The notes beneath the pieces were generated by a model that searched no databases, was not told the DNA's origin, and saw only the letters and a program-made list of their open reading frames with translations. A program made the position numbers and the translations under genes. A stretch of DNA of 41,965 nucleotides. It comes from an uncultured Lactobacillus sp. (lineage in GTDB: Bacteria; Bacillota; Bacilli; Lactobacillales; Lactobacillaceae). This document shows positions 1-9,115 of this stretch, one piece after another (position 1 is the first letter of the stretch; each line of letters begins with the position of its first letter). Where the stretch lies: assembly GCA_946487795.1 (NCBI GenBank), contig CAMLUN010000005.1, positions 1 to 41,965 on the forward strand. The letters are read 5' to 3'.

Positions 1-54
1 AATCTCCCACTTCAAGCATTAAACCGTAGGTTTAGCTAAGTGGGAGTAGTTCAA
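1..54. mobile_element. Right end of an IS200/IS605-type element (possible omega-RNA 3' end)
   Basis: A compact double hairpin sits at the window edge. The outer stem is CTCCCACTT (4-12) with AAGTGGGAG (38-46) and the inner stem is TAAACC (20-25) with GGTTTA (29-34). It is followed by TTCAA at 50-54. Subterminal imperfect hairpins followed by TTCAA are typical of right ends of IS200/IS605 elements that target TTGAT-like sites. In such elements this part is also the 3' end of the TnpB guide RNA. No transposase or tnpB gene is inside the window, so the body of the element, if present, lies upstream. The assignment is inference from the hairpin plus TTCAA. A simple transcription terminator is the alternative, but there is no T-run. 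Confidence 0.5.
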
Positions 55-81
55 ATTAACTAATAAGCTAAATCATATTAT

Positions 82-109
82 CCTTTTTGCTAGTCGGCTA
101 ACAAAAAGG
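82..109. promoter_or_regulatory. Palindromic operator upstream of marR
   Basis: A 28-bp imperfect palindrome has arms CCTTTTTGCTAG (82-93) and CTAACAAAAAGG (98-109) around TCGG. Its core TAGTCGGCTA is near-symmetric. It lies between the presumed promoter region and the marR start, and it overlaps the ribosome site (AAAAAGGAGAG). MarR-family repressors usually bind such palindromes in their own leader, so autoregulation of marR and the drug transporter is the natural reading. Binding is inferred. Confidence 0.55.
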
Positions 110-120
110 AGAGATGAAAA

Positions 121-531
121 TTGCTAATAGGTCGTCTAGTAAAACAAGCTAACAATGCGATGAATCAAGAAATGAATGCATTTGCGCAGCAGTATGGATT
201 GACAGGAACGCAAATGTCGATTATTGATTTTTTAACGCATTTCCCGGGAAATAGTTGTGATCAACACCAGATTGAAAATGAATTTGGAATAAAGAGATCA
301 ACCACTACTGTATTACTTCAACGAATAGCAAAGAAAAATATGATTGAATGTTATCCGTCACCAGAAGATCGCCGTCAAAAAATCGTTATGCTTACTGCAG
401 AAGGCCAAAAATTATCTTCAGATGTAAGTGCGTATATTACACAATACGAAGAGAAATTAAAAGCAGATTTTAGTGAACAGGACATTTCGAAAATAAGACG
501 ATTCTTATCAACGATGATAGAGAAAAAATAA
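121..531 (+). CDS. MarR-family transcriptional regulator
   Basis: A 136-residue winged-helix regulator. The stretch DQHQIENEFGIKRSTTTVLLQRI (about residues 47-69) is the helix-turn-helix, followed by a wing containing EDRRQKIVMLTAEG, the conserved DxR wing motif of MarR proteins. The start is TTG at 121, chosen because AAAAGGAGAG lies just upstream with normal spacing and no ATG fits. Its TAA overlaps the ATG of the transporter by one base (TAATG), so the two are translationally coupled. Family knowledge says such pairs control an efflux pump in response to a small ligand, which cannot be named here. The palindrome at 82-109 is the likely operator. Confidence 0.85.
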   Translation: MLIGRLVKQANNAMNQEMNAFAQQYGLTGTQMSIIDFLTHFPGNSCDQHQIENEFGIKRSTTTVLLQRIAKKNMIECYPSPEDRRQKIVMLTAEGQKLSSDVSAYITQYEEKLKADFSEQDISKIRRFLSTMIEKK

Positions 532-1915
532 TGAGTACGAATACTGAAAAAATTCTGACAAAAGTTGTTGCAGCGATTGTGGCAACCGGATTGATGTCAT
601 TTTGTGGGGTAATTGTAGAGACAGCGATGAATGTGACTTTTCCGATCCTGATGCGTGAATTTTCGATTACTACTAATCAGGCCCAATGGATGACTTCCAT
701 TTATTTGCTCTTGGTTGCAATCGTTGTTCCCTTATCGGCAATTTTGAAAAACTCTTACCGAACAAAGATGCTTTTTACAGTTGCAAACTTGCTTTTTATC
801 AGTGGAATAATTATTGATGCACTGGCGCCATTATTTGGGGTGCTTTTAGTTGGTCGTACAATTCAGGGAATAGGAACTGGGATTGCATTACCATTGATGT
901 TTAATATTATTATGGAGCAAGTTCCAACAAGCAGAATTGGCTTTATGATGGGGAGTGGAAATCTTATTACTGGAGTTGCCCCAGCGATTGGTCCTACTTT
1001 TGGTGGAATCGTTGCCAGCAAGCTTAATTGGCGGTGGGTATTTTATTCATTAATTCCGCTTTTAATTATTTCGTTTGTGCTTGGTGAATGGGGAATTACC
1101 CAAAAATCACCGATTAAAAAGCAACAAATTGATCTTTTTAGTATGTTAATGATTGTATTTATGTTCTGTGGTTTTGTAACAGAATTTAGTAACCTGGGAA
1201 GCCAAGCCTTCATGACCTTTTCAGTTGGTGGTGCATTGTTAATCGGGATCTTAGGAATGGGACTTTTTGCTCGGCGTTCATTAACCCTAAAAGAACCAAT
1301 TTTACAATTACGATTATTTAGAAATAAAAAATTTTCTGGGCATATTCTTGGTTTCTTTTTAACCCAACTTATTTCGTTAGGCTTTGCATTTCTTTTACCA
1401 AACTATATTCAATTGGTAAATGGTAATAGTGCAATGACAGCTGGCTTGATTGTCCTTCCGGCTGGTTTTGTGGGTGCGATATTTGCCCCATTGGGAGGAG
1501 GATTTTAGATAAATTTGGCGCTCGCAAGCCTATTTTGATTGGTACTTCATTATGTCTAATTGCGCTTATTGCTTTTACAATCTATGGGCAGCATTTAACA
1601 AATATATTTATTGCGCTTGTTTATATTCTCTATATGGGTGGAATGGGAATGTGCATGGGTTGCGTAATGACAAGTGCATTAACTGTTGTTGGTAAAGCAA
1701 AGCAATCACAAGGAAATGCAATCCTTAATACTTTGCAGCAATTTGCCGGGGCAATTGGGACCTCATTAGTAGCGATGATTGTAGCTGCTAATCAATCGCA
1801 CTTAAATGTTATTCGTCGGGTCTCAACAGCAATTGGGACTCAAGAAGCCTTTGGTATGTTAACGTTTTTTTGTATTATAATTTGGATAAGTTACTATCGA
1901 AGTGTGAAAAGATAA
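531..1915 (+). pseudogene. DHA2-type MFS multidrug transporter, frameshifted
   Basis: The first reading frame (531-1508, 325 residues) carries the N-terminal half of a 14-helix drug:H+ antiporter. This includes antiporter motif C (GVAPAIGPTFGG) and the motif-B-like RTIQGIGTG. It stops at TAG 1506-1508 right after LGGGF. Reading one frame over from about 1499 gives RILDKFGARKP, the conserved cytoplasmic loop of MFS proteins, and stays open to 1915 with normal C-terminal helices. So one base is missing in the GGGAGGAGGA stretch (1493-1502). Restored length is about 460 residues, normal for the family. This is a real disruption or a sequencing error at a G-rich run. MarR is intact. Drug efflux through this gene is doubtful as read. 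Confidence 0.85.
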
Positions 1916-1920
1916 AATAT

Positions 1921-1958
1921 AAAAAATTCAGGCTAGAAGATTCTAACCTGAATTTTTT
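1921..1958. terminator. Bidirectional intrinsic terminator
   Basis: The arms AAAAAATTCAGG (1921-1932) and CCTGAATTTTTT (1947-1958) enclose an inner stem TAGAA/TTCTA. There is a T-run on both strands. It separates the convergent transporter and yigZ genes, and its right arm overlaps the yigZ stop codon. Confidence 0.9.
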
Positions 1959-2589
1959 AATATGGAATTTCGTTAAATCGCTGATCGCCTTCAGTTATTT
2001 GAAGCTGATCGTTAAAACGATTAATGAGCTTTTCTTTGACATCTTTTAAGTCAGTTTCGTTTACATAAATACTTGTTTCAACATTAACCCCGTACTCCTC
2101 ACTAGCAACTTCAAGATTGTTCTCCTTGAGGTAGTAAAGAAGGAGATCGTGAAGAGCATAGGTAACAGTGATTTTCAGAATTTCTTGCTTGATCCGTTGG
2201 ACGAGACCAGCCTGGTGGATTGCTTCAGTAGTTGTATTGCTATATGCCCGGATGAGACCACCTGCGCCTAGCTTAATCCCGCCGAAATAACGGGTAACCA
2301 CTGCTACGACATTGTGGATCTTTGCAAGTTTAAGCGATTCAAGGATCGGAATTCCCGCAGTTCCGCTTGGCTCGCCATTATCACTTTCTCGCTGGATCTG
2401 GTCGTTGTCACCAATCATGTATGCAAAACAATTGTGAGTAGCTTTTTTATTAGCTGCTTGAATACTGGCAATAAACTGTTGAGCTTCTTCATCTGAGGAG
2501 ACACGGGCAATGGAGCAAATAAATCGTGATTTTTTAATTGTTTGCTCATAAGTAGTGTTTTTGGCAATTGTTAAATATGGTTCTGTCAT
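1957..2589 (-). CDS. yigZ: YigZ/IMPACT family protein (UPF0029)
   Basis: 210 residues. The N-terminal domain has the family signatures SDNGEPSGTAGIP (about residues 69-81) and RYFGGIKLGAGGLIRAY (about 100-116). The C-terminal part (about 140-205) fits the ferredoxin-fold DUF1949 domain. Bacterial YigZ proteins are relatives of the eukaryotic translational regulator IMPACT, but their biochemical role is not settled. Length and domain order are normal. It is divergent from comFA, sharing a 61-bp intergenic region, and is a single-gene unit ending in the bidirectional terminator. Confidence 0.9.
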   Translation of the reverse strand: MTEPYLTIAKNTTYEQTIKKSRFICSIARVSSDEEAQQFIASIQAANKKATHNCFAYMIGDNDQIQRESDNGEPSGTAGIPILESLKLAKIHNVVAVVTRYFGGIKLGAGGLIRAYSNTTTEAIHQAGLVQRIKQEILKITVTYALHDLLLYYLKENNLEVASEEYGVNVETSIYVNETDLKDVKEKLINRFNDQLQITEGDQRFNEIPY

Positions 2590-2650
2590 TTTTAAACTTC
2601 CTTCGTGCTATTTTAATTAGTTTACGTATATATAAAGTAGGAGGTGAATA

Positions 2651-3985
2651 ATGGATCTAGAAAATTATTATGGGAGACGAGTCTTGGTTTCGCGTTATGA
2701 GGTGAAACAATCAGGAATTCAAGAACTACCAACAATCAGAATTGACGCTGGTAACATCAGATGCTATCGCTGCAATCATGTCACGGCAAAATCGCTGGGC
2801 GCTTTGCCACAAGGCGAGTTCTATTGTCCGCATTGCATTAATCTTGGACGCGTTTCAACGTTAAATAAATTTTATCATGTTCCAGAGCCAAATCAATTTA
2901 CGGTTACCGAACCGGTATTAACCTGGAAAGGGAAATTGTCGCCTCTTCAGCAACAAGCTTCAGAAAAAATTTCCCGGGGAATGGCTGACCATGTCCAACA
3001 ATTATTATGGGCAGTTACAGGTGCTGGAAAGACTGAGATGATGTTTGCAGGTATTGCGGCAGCAATTAAACGCGGTGAAAGAATTGGAATAGCTTCTCCA
3101 CGAGTAGATGTTTGTTTAGAATTATTTCCCCGTTTAAAAGCTGCCTTTGCTAATTGTGATATTGCTCTTTTACATGGTCGACAAGAATTACCTTATCATT
3201 ATGCCCAACTGACTATTTGCACAACCCATCAATTGCTTCGGTTCTATCATGCTTTTGATAATTTAATTATTGATGAAGTAGATGCCTTTCCGTATGCTGC
3301 TAATGCTTCGTTATTATATGCGACTAAGCAAGCAATAAAAGAGAACGGAAGGTGTCTTTACTTAACTGCGACCCCAGGTGATGCTTTGCTGCGAGAAATT
3401 AAAAGTAAACGATTAGTTGTTAATTATTTGCCTCTTCGTTATCATGGGCATTTACTTCCACAAATAAAAGTTAGACTAGCTTTTGGATGGCGGCGACGAT
3501 TAGAACGTCAGCAATTACCCCCGCAAGTTATTCAACAGTTGCAGGAAACACTAAGGGAAGGCCATCGCTTTTTGCTATTTATTCCTCATATTGCAGATTT
3601 AGCATTGGCTGAAGCTGCATTGCGATATTCTTTTACAACTTTCCGCTTTGCTACTGTTCATGCAAGTGATCCAGAACGATTAGAAAAAGTCCAAAAAATG
3701 CGTGATGGTGATTACGACTTTTTAGTCACGACTTCTATTCTTGAACGGGGAGTCACTTTTCCAGAAATTGATGTCTATGTTTTGGGTGCTGATGATCCAG
3801 TTTTTTCCTCCTCGGCATTAGTGCAAATTGCTGGTCGAGCTGGACGTTCGCAAAGTCGACCAACTGGGCGGGTTATTTTTTGGATCAATTGTAATTGTCG
3901 ACAAGTTAATCAAGCTGTTTCTCAGGTGAAGTACTTGAATCGGAAAGGTCAAAGGTTGATAGATGGAGTGTCTTTTGTGCAATAA
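2651..3985 (+). CDS. comFA: ComFA, DNA-uptake helicase
   Basis: 444 residues, a DEAD-type ATPase that powers import of single-stranded transforming DNA across the membrane. An N-terminal four-cysteine zinc site is visible (C38, C41, C59, C62), the typical ComFA addition to a superfamily 2 helicase. Walker A is AVTGAGKTEM (about 121-130), motif II is DEVD (208-211), motif III is TATPG, and motif VI is QIAGRAGRS near the C-terminus. The ribosome site TAGGAGGTG precedes the ATG. The last 23 bases overlap comFC, so the two form one operon. It is intact, so competence is not ruled out by this locus. Regulation is not evident from the short upstream region. Confidence 0.95.
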   Translation: MDLENYYGRRVLVSRYEVKQSGIQELPTIRIDAGNIRCYRCNHVTAKSLGALPQGEFYCPHCINLGRVSTLNKFYHVPEPNQFTVTEPVLTWKGKLSPLQQQASEKISRGMADHVQQLLWAVTGAGKTEMMFAGIAAAIKRGERIGIASPRVDVCLELFPRLKAAFANCDIALLHGRQELPYHYAQLTICTTHQLLRFYHAFDNLIIDEVDAFPYAANASLLYATKQAIKENGRCLYLTATPGDALLREIKSKRLVVNYLPLRYHGHLLPQIKVRLAFGWRRRLERQQLPPQVIQQLQETLREGHRFLLFIPHIADLALAEAALRYSFTTFRFATVHASDPERLEKVQKMRDGDYDFLVTTSILERGVTFPEIDVYVLGADDPVFSSSALVQIAGRAGRSQSRPTGRVIFWINCNCRQVNQAVSQVKYLNRKGQRLIDGVSFVQ

Positions 3986-4643
3986 AGGGATATCTTTCCA
4001 ACTAACTTTGAAAGATATTTTTAGCTTTCGCGAAATTATCACGCCAGTAGTCTGCACTAAATGCAAGGAAAGTTTTGTGCGCTGGGATGATCACGGATGT
4101 GCAGGATGCGGTAAAGAAAATATTAATAAAAATGGTTTCTTATGTGCAGACTGTCAGACTTGGAAGAAACTTTATGGTTGGTACTTGCATCATCGAGGAT
4201 TATATCGGTATAACGAGGCGATGAAAGAGTATATGCAACGTTATAAATTTAATGGCGATTACCGTTTATGCGTGGTATTTCAGCGTGAACTTAGCAAAGT
4301 GGTTAATGAACAGAAAGCAGATTTAATTGTCCCGATTCCAGTAACGTCGACAACGATGCAAACGCGTGGCTTTAATCAGGTTATTGGTCTATTACGCGAA
4401 GTACCTTACCAATCGATCTTACGAACTAAGATAAGTTCAAAAGTGGCACAATCAAGCAAGACAAAGGAAGAGCGACTTGCAACTAAACAGCCATTCATAC
4501 TTGATGCACCAGAAAAAGTAATTAATAAAAAGGTTCTTTTAGTTGATGATGTTTATACTACAGGAAGGACACTGTATCATGCGGCAAATCTTTTTAAGCA
4601 AGCTGGCTGTAAAGAGATTGGTAGCGTTTCACTAGCACGTTAA
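3963..4643 (+). CDS. comFC: ComFC, competence phosphoribosyltransferase-like protein
   Basis: 226 residues. It starts inside the end of comFA. The N-terminal half carries cysteine pairs (CLLC, CTKC, CAGC, CADC) that form the zinc-binding part. The C-terminal half is a type I phosphoribosyltransferase fold with the PRPP loop VLLVDDVYTTGRT near residues 190-203. ComFC works with ComFA in DNA uptake; whether it has transferase activity is unclear in the family. Start, length and gene order match the usual comF operon. No clear terminator follows it before the hpf promoter at 4671. Confidence 0.92.
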   Translation: MECLLCNKGISFQLTLKDIFSFREIITPVVCTKCKESFVRWDDHGCAGCGKENINKNGFLCADCQTWKKLYGWYLHHRGLYRYNEAMKEYMQRYKFNGDYRLCVVFQRELSKVVNEQKADLIVPIPVTSTTMQTRGFNQVIGLLREVPYQSILRTKISSKVAQSSKTKEERLATKQPFILDAPEKVINKKVLLVDDVYTTGRTLYHAANLFKQAGCKEIGSVSLAR

Positions 4644-4670
4644 ATTCTTCTTAAAATGTATTAATAAAAT

Positions 4671-4699
4671 TTGTTAATTAACACAAACTAATCTATAAT
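4671..4699 (+). promoter_or_regulatory. Promoter of hpf
   Basis: TTGTTA (4671-4676), a 17-bp spacer and TATAAT (4694-4699). The transcript would start near 4706 and carry a leader of about 70 bases with a palindrome CAAGCAATTGCTTG just before the ribosome site GAAAGGAGAG. Confidence 0.8.
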
Positions 4700-4774
4700 A
4701 AAAATAGGATATGAGAAGAGTGGTCCTTCTGATATCAGATCAAGCAATTGCTTGGCTGAAAGGAGAGAAGTACA

Positions 4775-5323
4775 ATGTTAAAGTTCAATATTCGTGGTGA
4801 AAATGTCGAAGTTACTGAGTCAATTCGTGATTACGTTGTAAAGCGAATCAGCAAGCTTCAAAAGTTCTTTGAAGATAGTGTTGAAGCTACCGCCCACGTG
4901 AACTTAAAAGTTTATCCAAACCGGACGTATAAGGTTGAAGTAACAATTCCACTTCCATACCTAACGTTGCGGGCAGAAGAGACTTCTAATGATATGTATG
5001 GAAGTATTGACTTAGTTACTGATAAGCTTGAACGGCAAATCCGGAAGTACAAGACGAAGGTTAACCGTAAGTCACGTGAAAAGGGCTTAAAGAACCTTGA
5101 ATTCATCCCATCTGATAATGATGGAACAGATGGACAAGATGATGAATTAAAGATTGTACGGACGAAGCAAGTTTCATTAAAGCCAATGGATCCTGAAGAA
5201 GCTGTCCTTCAAATGGATATGCTTGGACACAATTTCTTTATCTTCCAAGATGCTGAAACTAATGGTACAAGCATTGTTTACCGTCGTAATGATGGTCGTT
5301 ATGGCTTGATTGAAGCTGAATAG
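4775..5323 (+). CDS. hpf: Long-form ribosome hibernation promoting factor
   Basis: 182 residues, the long HPF of Firmicutes. The N-terminal S30AE domain (about residues 1-100) begins MLKFNIRGENVEVTESIRDYV and binds in the decoding region of the 30S subunit. After a linker, the C-terminal dimerisation domain (about 125-182; EAVLQMDMLGHNFFIF and YRRNDGRYGLIE) joins two ribosomes into inactive 100S particles. It protects ribosomes in stationary phase. It has its own strong promoter and terminator, so it is a single-gene unit between comFC and secA, a common Firmicute position. Confidence 0.95.
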   Translation: MLKFNIRGENVEVTESIRDYVVKRISKLQKFFEDSVEATAHVNLKVYPNRTYKVEVTIPLPYLTLRAEETSNDMYGSIDLVTDKLERQIRKYKTKVNRKSREKGLKNLEFIPSDNDGTDGQDDELKIVRTKQVSLKPMDPEEAVLQMDMLGHNFFIFQDAETNGTSIVYRRNDGRYGLIEAE

Positions 5324-5340
5324 TCAATGCCAATATGAAG

Positions 5341-5370
5341 AGCGCGGATGAGAAATCATTGGCGCTTTTT
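5341..5370 (+). terminator. Terminator after hpf
   Basis: AGCGC (5341-5345) pairs with GCGCT (5362-5366). The inner GATGA/TCATT stem closes on a GAAA loop, and a T5 run follows. Confidence 0.8.
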
Positions 5371-5435
5371 GTATCTTATAACTTATAGCCACCTTGTAAT
5401 ATCCATACTAATAATTTTTATTTATACTATGAACG

Positions 5436-5444
5436 TGGTAAAAT
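5436..5444 (+). promoter_or_regulatory. Extended -10 upstream of secA
   Basis: TGGTAAAAT (5436-5444) has the TGn extension in front of TAAAAT. No good -35 hexamer is visible at 17 bp. The same TGnTAAAAT form precedes galU and rapZ in this window, which supports it. Confidence 0.45.
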
Positions 5445-5533
5445 ATTATGGTTAGAGTAAAAAACATAATTGGCTTGAGTAGTACTTTTTTATTGATTTT
5501 GGACTTAAGCCAGAAAGTAGGAAGGACGCTTTT

Positions 5534-7897
5534 ATGGCCAATATTCTAAAAAAATGGATTGAAAGCGATCGTCGTGAATTACGGCGAATTAACAAAATAG
5601 CAAATAAAGTCGAGAGTTATGCTAAACAAATGTCTGAACTAACTGATGAACAGCTTCAGGCAAAAACTGATGAATTTCGGGAACGTTATAAAAAGGGTGA
5701 ATCCTTGGATCATATGTTGCCAGAAGCATTCGCAGTTTCTCGTGAAGGTGCTAAGCGGGTCTTAGGACTATATCCATTCCATGTCCAGATCATGGGGGGG
5801 ATTGTTCTCCACGAAGGTAATATTGCAGAAATGCGAACTGGTGAAGGTAAGACATTAACTGCTACAATGCCGGTTTATCTTAATGCGATTTCTGGAAAAG
5901 GTGTTCATGTTATTACTGTTAATGAATACTTATCAAAGCGTGATGCTACCGAAATGGGACAGCTTTATAATTGGCTTGGATGTTCCGTTGGTATTAACAA
6001 CTCAGAGATGAGCCCTGACCAAAAACGAGAAGCATACAAAGCTGATATCATGTATTCTACTAATAGTGAAATTGGGTTTGATTACCTTCGTGATAACATG
6101 GCTGTTTACAAAGAAGACCAAGTCCAACGTGGTTTAAACTATGCTTTAGTTGATGAAGTGGATTCAATTTTAATTGATGAAGCGCGGACACCATTAATCA
6201 TTTCAGGTCCAGGAACGGGCACTTCTAAGTTGTACAAGCAAACTGATCGGTTTGTTAAGCAATTAAAGAAAGATGTTGATTATAAGATTGATCTTGAATC
6301 GAAGACAGTTTCATTAACTGATGAAGGAATTAAAAAAGCTGAAAAATACTTCAACTTAAAGAACCTATATGATCCAGAAAATACTGCGCTGACCCACCAC
6401 TTGGATCAAGCGTTGCGTGCTAACTACATCATGCTTTTGGATAAAGATTATGTGGTTCAAGATGGTGAAGTATTAATTGTTGATTCCTTTACTGGACGTG
6501 TAATGGAAGGTCGACGTTTCTCTGATGGTCTTCACCAAGCTATTGAAGCCAAAGAAGGCGTAGAGATTCAAGAAGAAAACAAGACAATGGCTAACATTAC
6601 ATACCAGAACTTATTTCGGATGTATAACAAACTGGCGGGGATGACTGGTACTGCTAAAACTGAACAAGAAGAATTTCGTGAAATTTACAACATGGAAACT
6701 ATTACTATCCCAACTAACCGTCCAGTTCAGCGAAAAGATGAGCCCGATTTGCTTTACCCAACGTTACAAAGTAAGTTTGCAGCTGTTGTCGATCGGATTA
6801 AAAAACTTCATGCTAAAGGGCAACCAATCCTAGTTGGGACAGTCGCCGTTGAAACCTCTGAATACTTATCCCAACTGCTTGATAAAGAGAATATTCCGCA
6901 TGTTGTCTTAAACGCTAAGAATCACGCTAAGGAAGCGGAAATTGTTAAAAATGCCGGTCAAAAGGGTGCAGTAACTATCTCTACCAACATGGCGGGACGG
7001 GGAACAGATATTAAGTTAGGCCCTGGCGTTCGTGAAATTGGCGGACTAGCAGTTATTGGTACTGAACGACATGAATCACGGCGGATTGATAATCAGCTTC
7101 GTGGACGTTCTGGACGACAGGGTGATCCGGGATTATCACAATTCTACCTATCGCTTGAAGATGATTTAATGAAGCGATTTGGTGGAGATCGGATCAAAGC
7201 CTTCTTGGAGCGGATGAAAGTTAATGATGAAGATGCTGTCATTAAAAGTCGTTTCTTGACTCACCAGGTTGAATCAGCACAAAAGCGAGTTGAAGGTAAC
7301 AACTACGATTCACGGAAGAATGTTCTTCAATATGATGATGTTATGCGTGAACAGCGTGAAATCATTTATAAAGAGCGACAACAAATTATCACTGAAGATA
7401 AGTCGCTGAAGTGGGTTCTTATGCCAATGTTTAGACGGACAATCCAGCGTGAAGTTGATCAACATACTCTTGGTGACAAGAAGGATTGGGATTTACAAGG
7501 AATTGTTGACTTTGCAGAAGAAGTCTTAATCAAGCCTGATACCATCACAGTTAAGGATCTAGAAGGTAAATCACCTCAAGAAATGGTAGATTACTTGATG
7601 ACATTTGCCCAGGGAGTTTATAAGGAAAAGCAAAAACAACTTTATGATCCAGCACAAATGCTTGAATTTGAAAAGGTTGTTATTTTGCGGGTGGTTGACT
7701 CACACTGGACTGATCACATTGATATCATGGACCAATTCCGGCAGTCAGTTGGTTTACGTGGATATGGACAATTAAATCCATTGGTTGAATACCAAACTGC
7801 TGGTTATCACATGTTTGAACAAATGATTGCTGATATTGAGTATGAAACTACTCGACTCTTCATGAAGTCAGAAATTCGGCAAAATGTAACACGTTAA
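5534..7897 (+). CDS. secA: SecA, preprotein translocase ATPase
   Basis: 787 residues. The motor drives secretory proteins through SecYEG. Walker A MRTGEGKT (about residues 100-107) and the DEAD-like [11 protein letters not shown] are visible, as is the second nucleotide-binding domain with [10 protein letters not shown] and [11 protein letters not shown]. The helical scaffold and wing regions follow ([24 protein letters not shown]). The protein ends SEIRQNVTR without the C-terminal zinc tail (CxCxSGKK...CH) found in many SecA proteins. The start ATG follows AGTAGGAAGG. It is followed by prfB, the usual Firmicute order, with a hairpin between. Confidence 0.97.
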   Translation: MANILKKWIESDRRELRRINKIANKVESYAKQMSELTDEQLQAKTDEFRERYKKGESLDHMLPEAFAVSREGAKRVLGLYPFHVQIMGGIVLHEGNIAEMRTGEGKTLTATMPVYLNAISGKGVHVITVNEYLSKRDATEMGQLYNWLGCSVGINNSEMSPDQKREAYKADIMYSTNSEIGFDYLRDNMAVYKEDQVQRGLNYALVDEVDSILIDEARTPLIISGPGTGTSKLYKQTDRFVKQLKKDVDYKIDLESKTVSLTDEGIKKAEKYFNLKNLYDPENTALTHHLDQALRANYIMLLDKDYVVQDGEVLIVDSFTGRVMEGRRFSDGLHQAIEAKEGVEIQEENKTMANITYQNLFRMYNKLAGMTGTAKTEQEEFREIYNMETITIPTNRPVQRKDEPDLLYPTLQSKFAAVVDRIKKLHAKGQPILVGTVAVETSEYLSQLLDKENIPHVVLNAKNHAKEAEIVKNAGQKGAVTISTNMAGRGTDIKLGPGVREIGGLAVIGTERHESRRIDNQLRGRSGRQGDPGLSQFYLSLEDDLMKRFGGDRIKAFLERMKVNDEDAVIKSRFLTHQVESAQKRVEGNNYDSRKNVLQYDDVMREQREIIYKERQQIITEDKSLKWVLMPMFRRTIQREVDQHTLGDKKDWDLQGIVDFAEEVLIKPDTITVKDLEGKSPQEMVDYLMTFAQGVYKEKQKQLYDPAQMLEFEKVVILRVVDSHWTDHIDIMDQFRQSVGLRGYGQLNPLVEYQTAGYHMFEQMIADIEYETTRLFMKSEIRQNVTR

Positions 7898-7915
7898 TTG
7901 TTAATTACTACTAGG

Positions 7916-7958
7916 TACGGCAGTAAGGTAACCCATGGCGGTACCGCTGCCGTATTGT
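7916..7958 (+). terminator. GC-rich hairpin between secA and prfB
   Basis: TACGGCAG (7916-7923) pairs with CTGCCGTA (7947-7954), with inner GGTA/TACC. It is followed by TTGTTGTAT rather than a clean T-run. It may be a weak terminator or an RNA-processing stem inside a secA-prfB transcript. Confidence 0.5.
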
Positions 7959-7978
7959 TGTATAACGGAGGTTCGATT

Positions 7979-9095
7979 GTGGAATTAAATGAAGCAAAAA
8001 AACAAGTAGAATCAATGCAAAAAGAAGTTACGCACTTCGGGAGGTCTCTTTGACTTAGATGCACTAGATGAGCGCATTGCAGAAATTGAACAAGAGATGG
8101 CTCAACCAGACTTTTGGAATGATAATGAGCAGGCACAGAAGGTCATTGCGGAAAATAATATTTTAAAAGAAAAACGGGATACTTTTGTGAATTTACGTGA
8201 TCAGATTAGCGATCTTGAAACGTCGCTTGAATTGCTCGCGGTTGAACCGGACGATGATTTACAAAAAGATTTCGAAGCATCATTTACAAATACACAAAAG
8301 GCTTTAGAACAGTATCGCTTAACGCAACTTCTTGATGGGGAGTATGACGCTAAGAATGCTATCTTAGAAATTCATCCGGGAGCAGGTGGTACTGAAGCCC
8401 AAGATTGGGGTGAAATGCTTCTGCGGATGTATATTCGTTGGGGTGAACAGCATGGTTTCTCCGTTGAAACAGCGAGTTATGAAGCCGGTGATGAAGCGGG
8501 TATCAAGAGTGTTACGCTGCTAATTAAAGGGCATAATGCGTTTGGTTATCTTCGTAGTGAAAAGGGAGTCCATCGGCTTGTTCGTATTTCCCCATTTGAT
8601 GCGGCTGGTCGGCGTCATACATCATTTGCTTCGGTTGACGTAATGCCGGAGTTGGATGATAGTGTTGAGGTTGATATTGATCCATCAGATTTACGAGTTG
8701 ATACTTTCCGGTCTAGTGGTGCTGGTGGTCAACATATTAATAAAACAGAATCTGCTGTTCGGATTACGCATATTCCAACCGGGATTGTAACCTCTTCTCA
8801 AGCTGAACGATCCCAACTTCAAAACCGAGTTACTGCAATGAATATGTTAAAATCAAAGTTGTATGAACTAGAAGAAGAAAAGAAAGCTAAAAAGCGGGCA
8901 GAAATTGAGGGCGAACAACTTGATATCGGTTGGGGTTCTCAAATTCGTTCATATGTTTTTCATCCATACACTCTAGTCAAAGATAATCGAACAGGTTATG
9001 AAACCCATAATGGACAAGCTGTAATGGACGGGGACCTTGATCCATTTATTGATGCTTTCCTACAGTGGAAACTTAGTCAAAAGAATCCTCAATAA
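7979..9095 (+). CDS. prfB: Peptide chain release factor 2 (programmed +1 frameshift)
   Basis: Join of 7979-8050 and 8052-9095, giving 371 residues. A GTG start at 7979 follows ACGGAGG. The first frame runs 24 codons to CTT TGA (8048-8053). A +1 slip at CTT resumes at GAC (8052) as DLDALDERIAEIEQ. The body has the stop-codon-reading SPF tripeptide (RISPFDAAGRR) that recognises UGA/UAA and the catalytic GGQ (SGAGGQHINKTES) that hydrolyses peptidyl-tRNA. Length matches the family (about 365-372), confirming the frameshift. The protein autoregulates: scarce RF2 lets the ribosome pause at UGA and shift. It would be wrong to annotate the gene from the internal ATG at 8097. Confidence 0.96.
8036..8054 (+). 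promoter_or_regulatory. RF2 programmed frameshift site
   Basis: The internal Shine-Dalgarno-like GGGAGG (8039-8044) sits three bases before the slippery CTT (8048-8050) and the in-frame TGA followed by C (8051-8054). This is the classical arrangement: the SD-like element pushes the ribosome, CTT re-pairs as TTT, and TGAC is a poor stop context. Confidence 0.95.
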
Positions 9096-9115
9096 GTTAT
9101 TTAGTTTGGAAGGAA

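Noticed and set aside
2600..2650. Competence sigma-factor box upstream of comFA
   Set aside because: TTTACGTATATATAAA is partly like a TACGAATA-type box, but the match is too poor to separate from AT-rich background.
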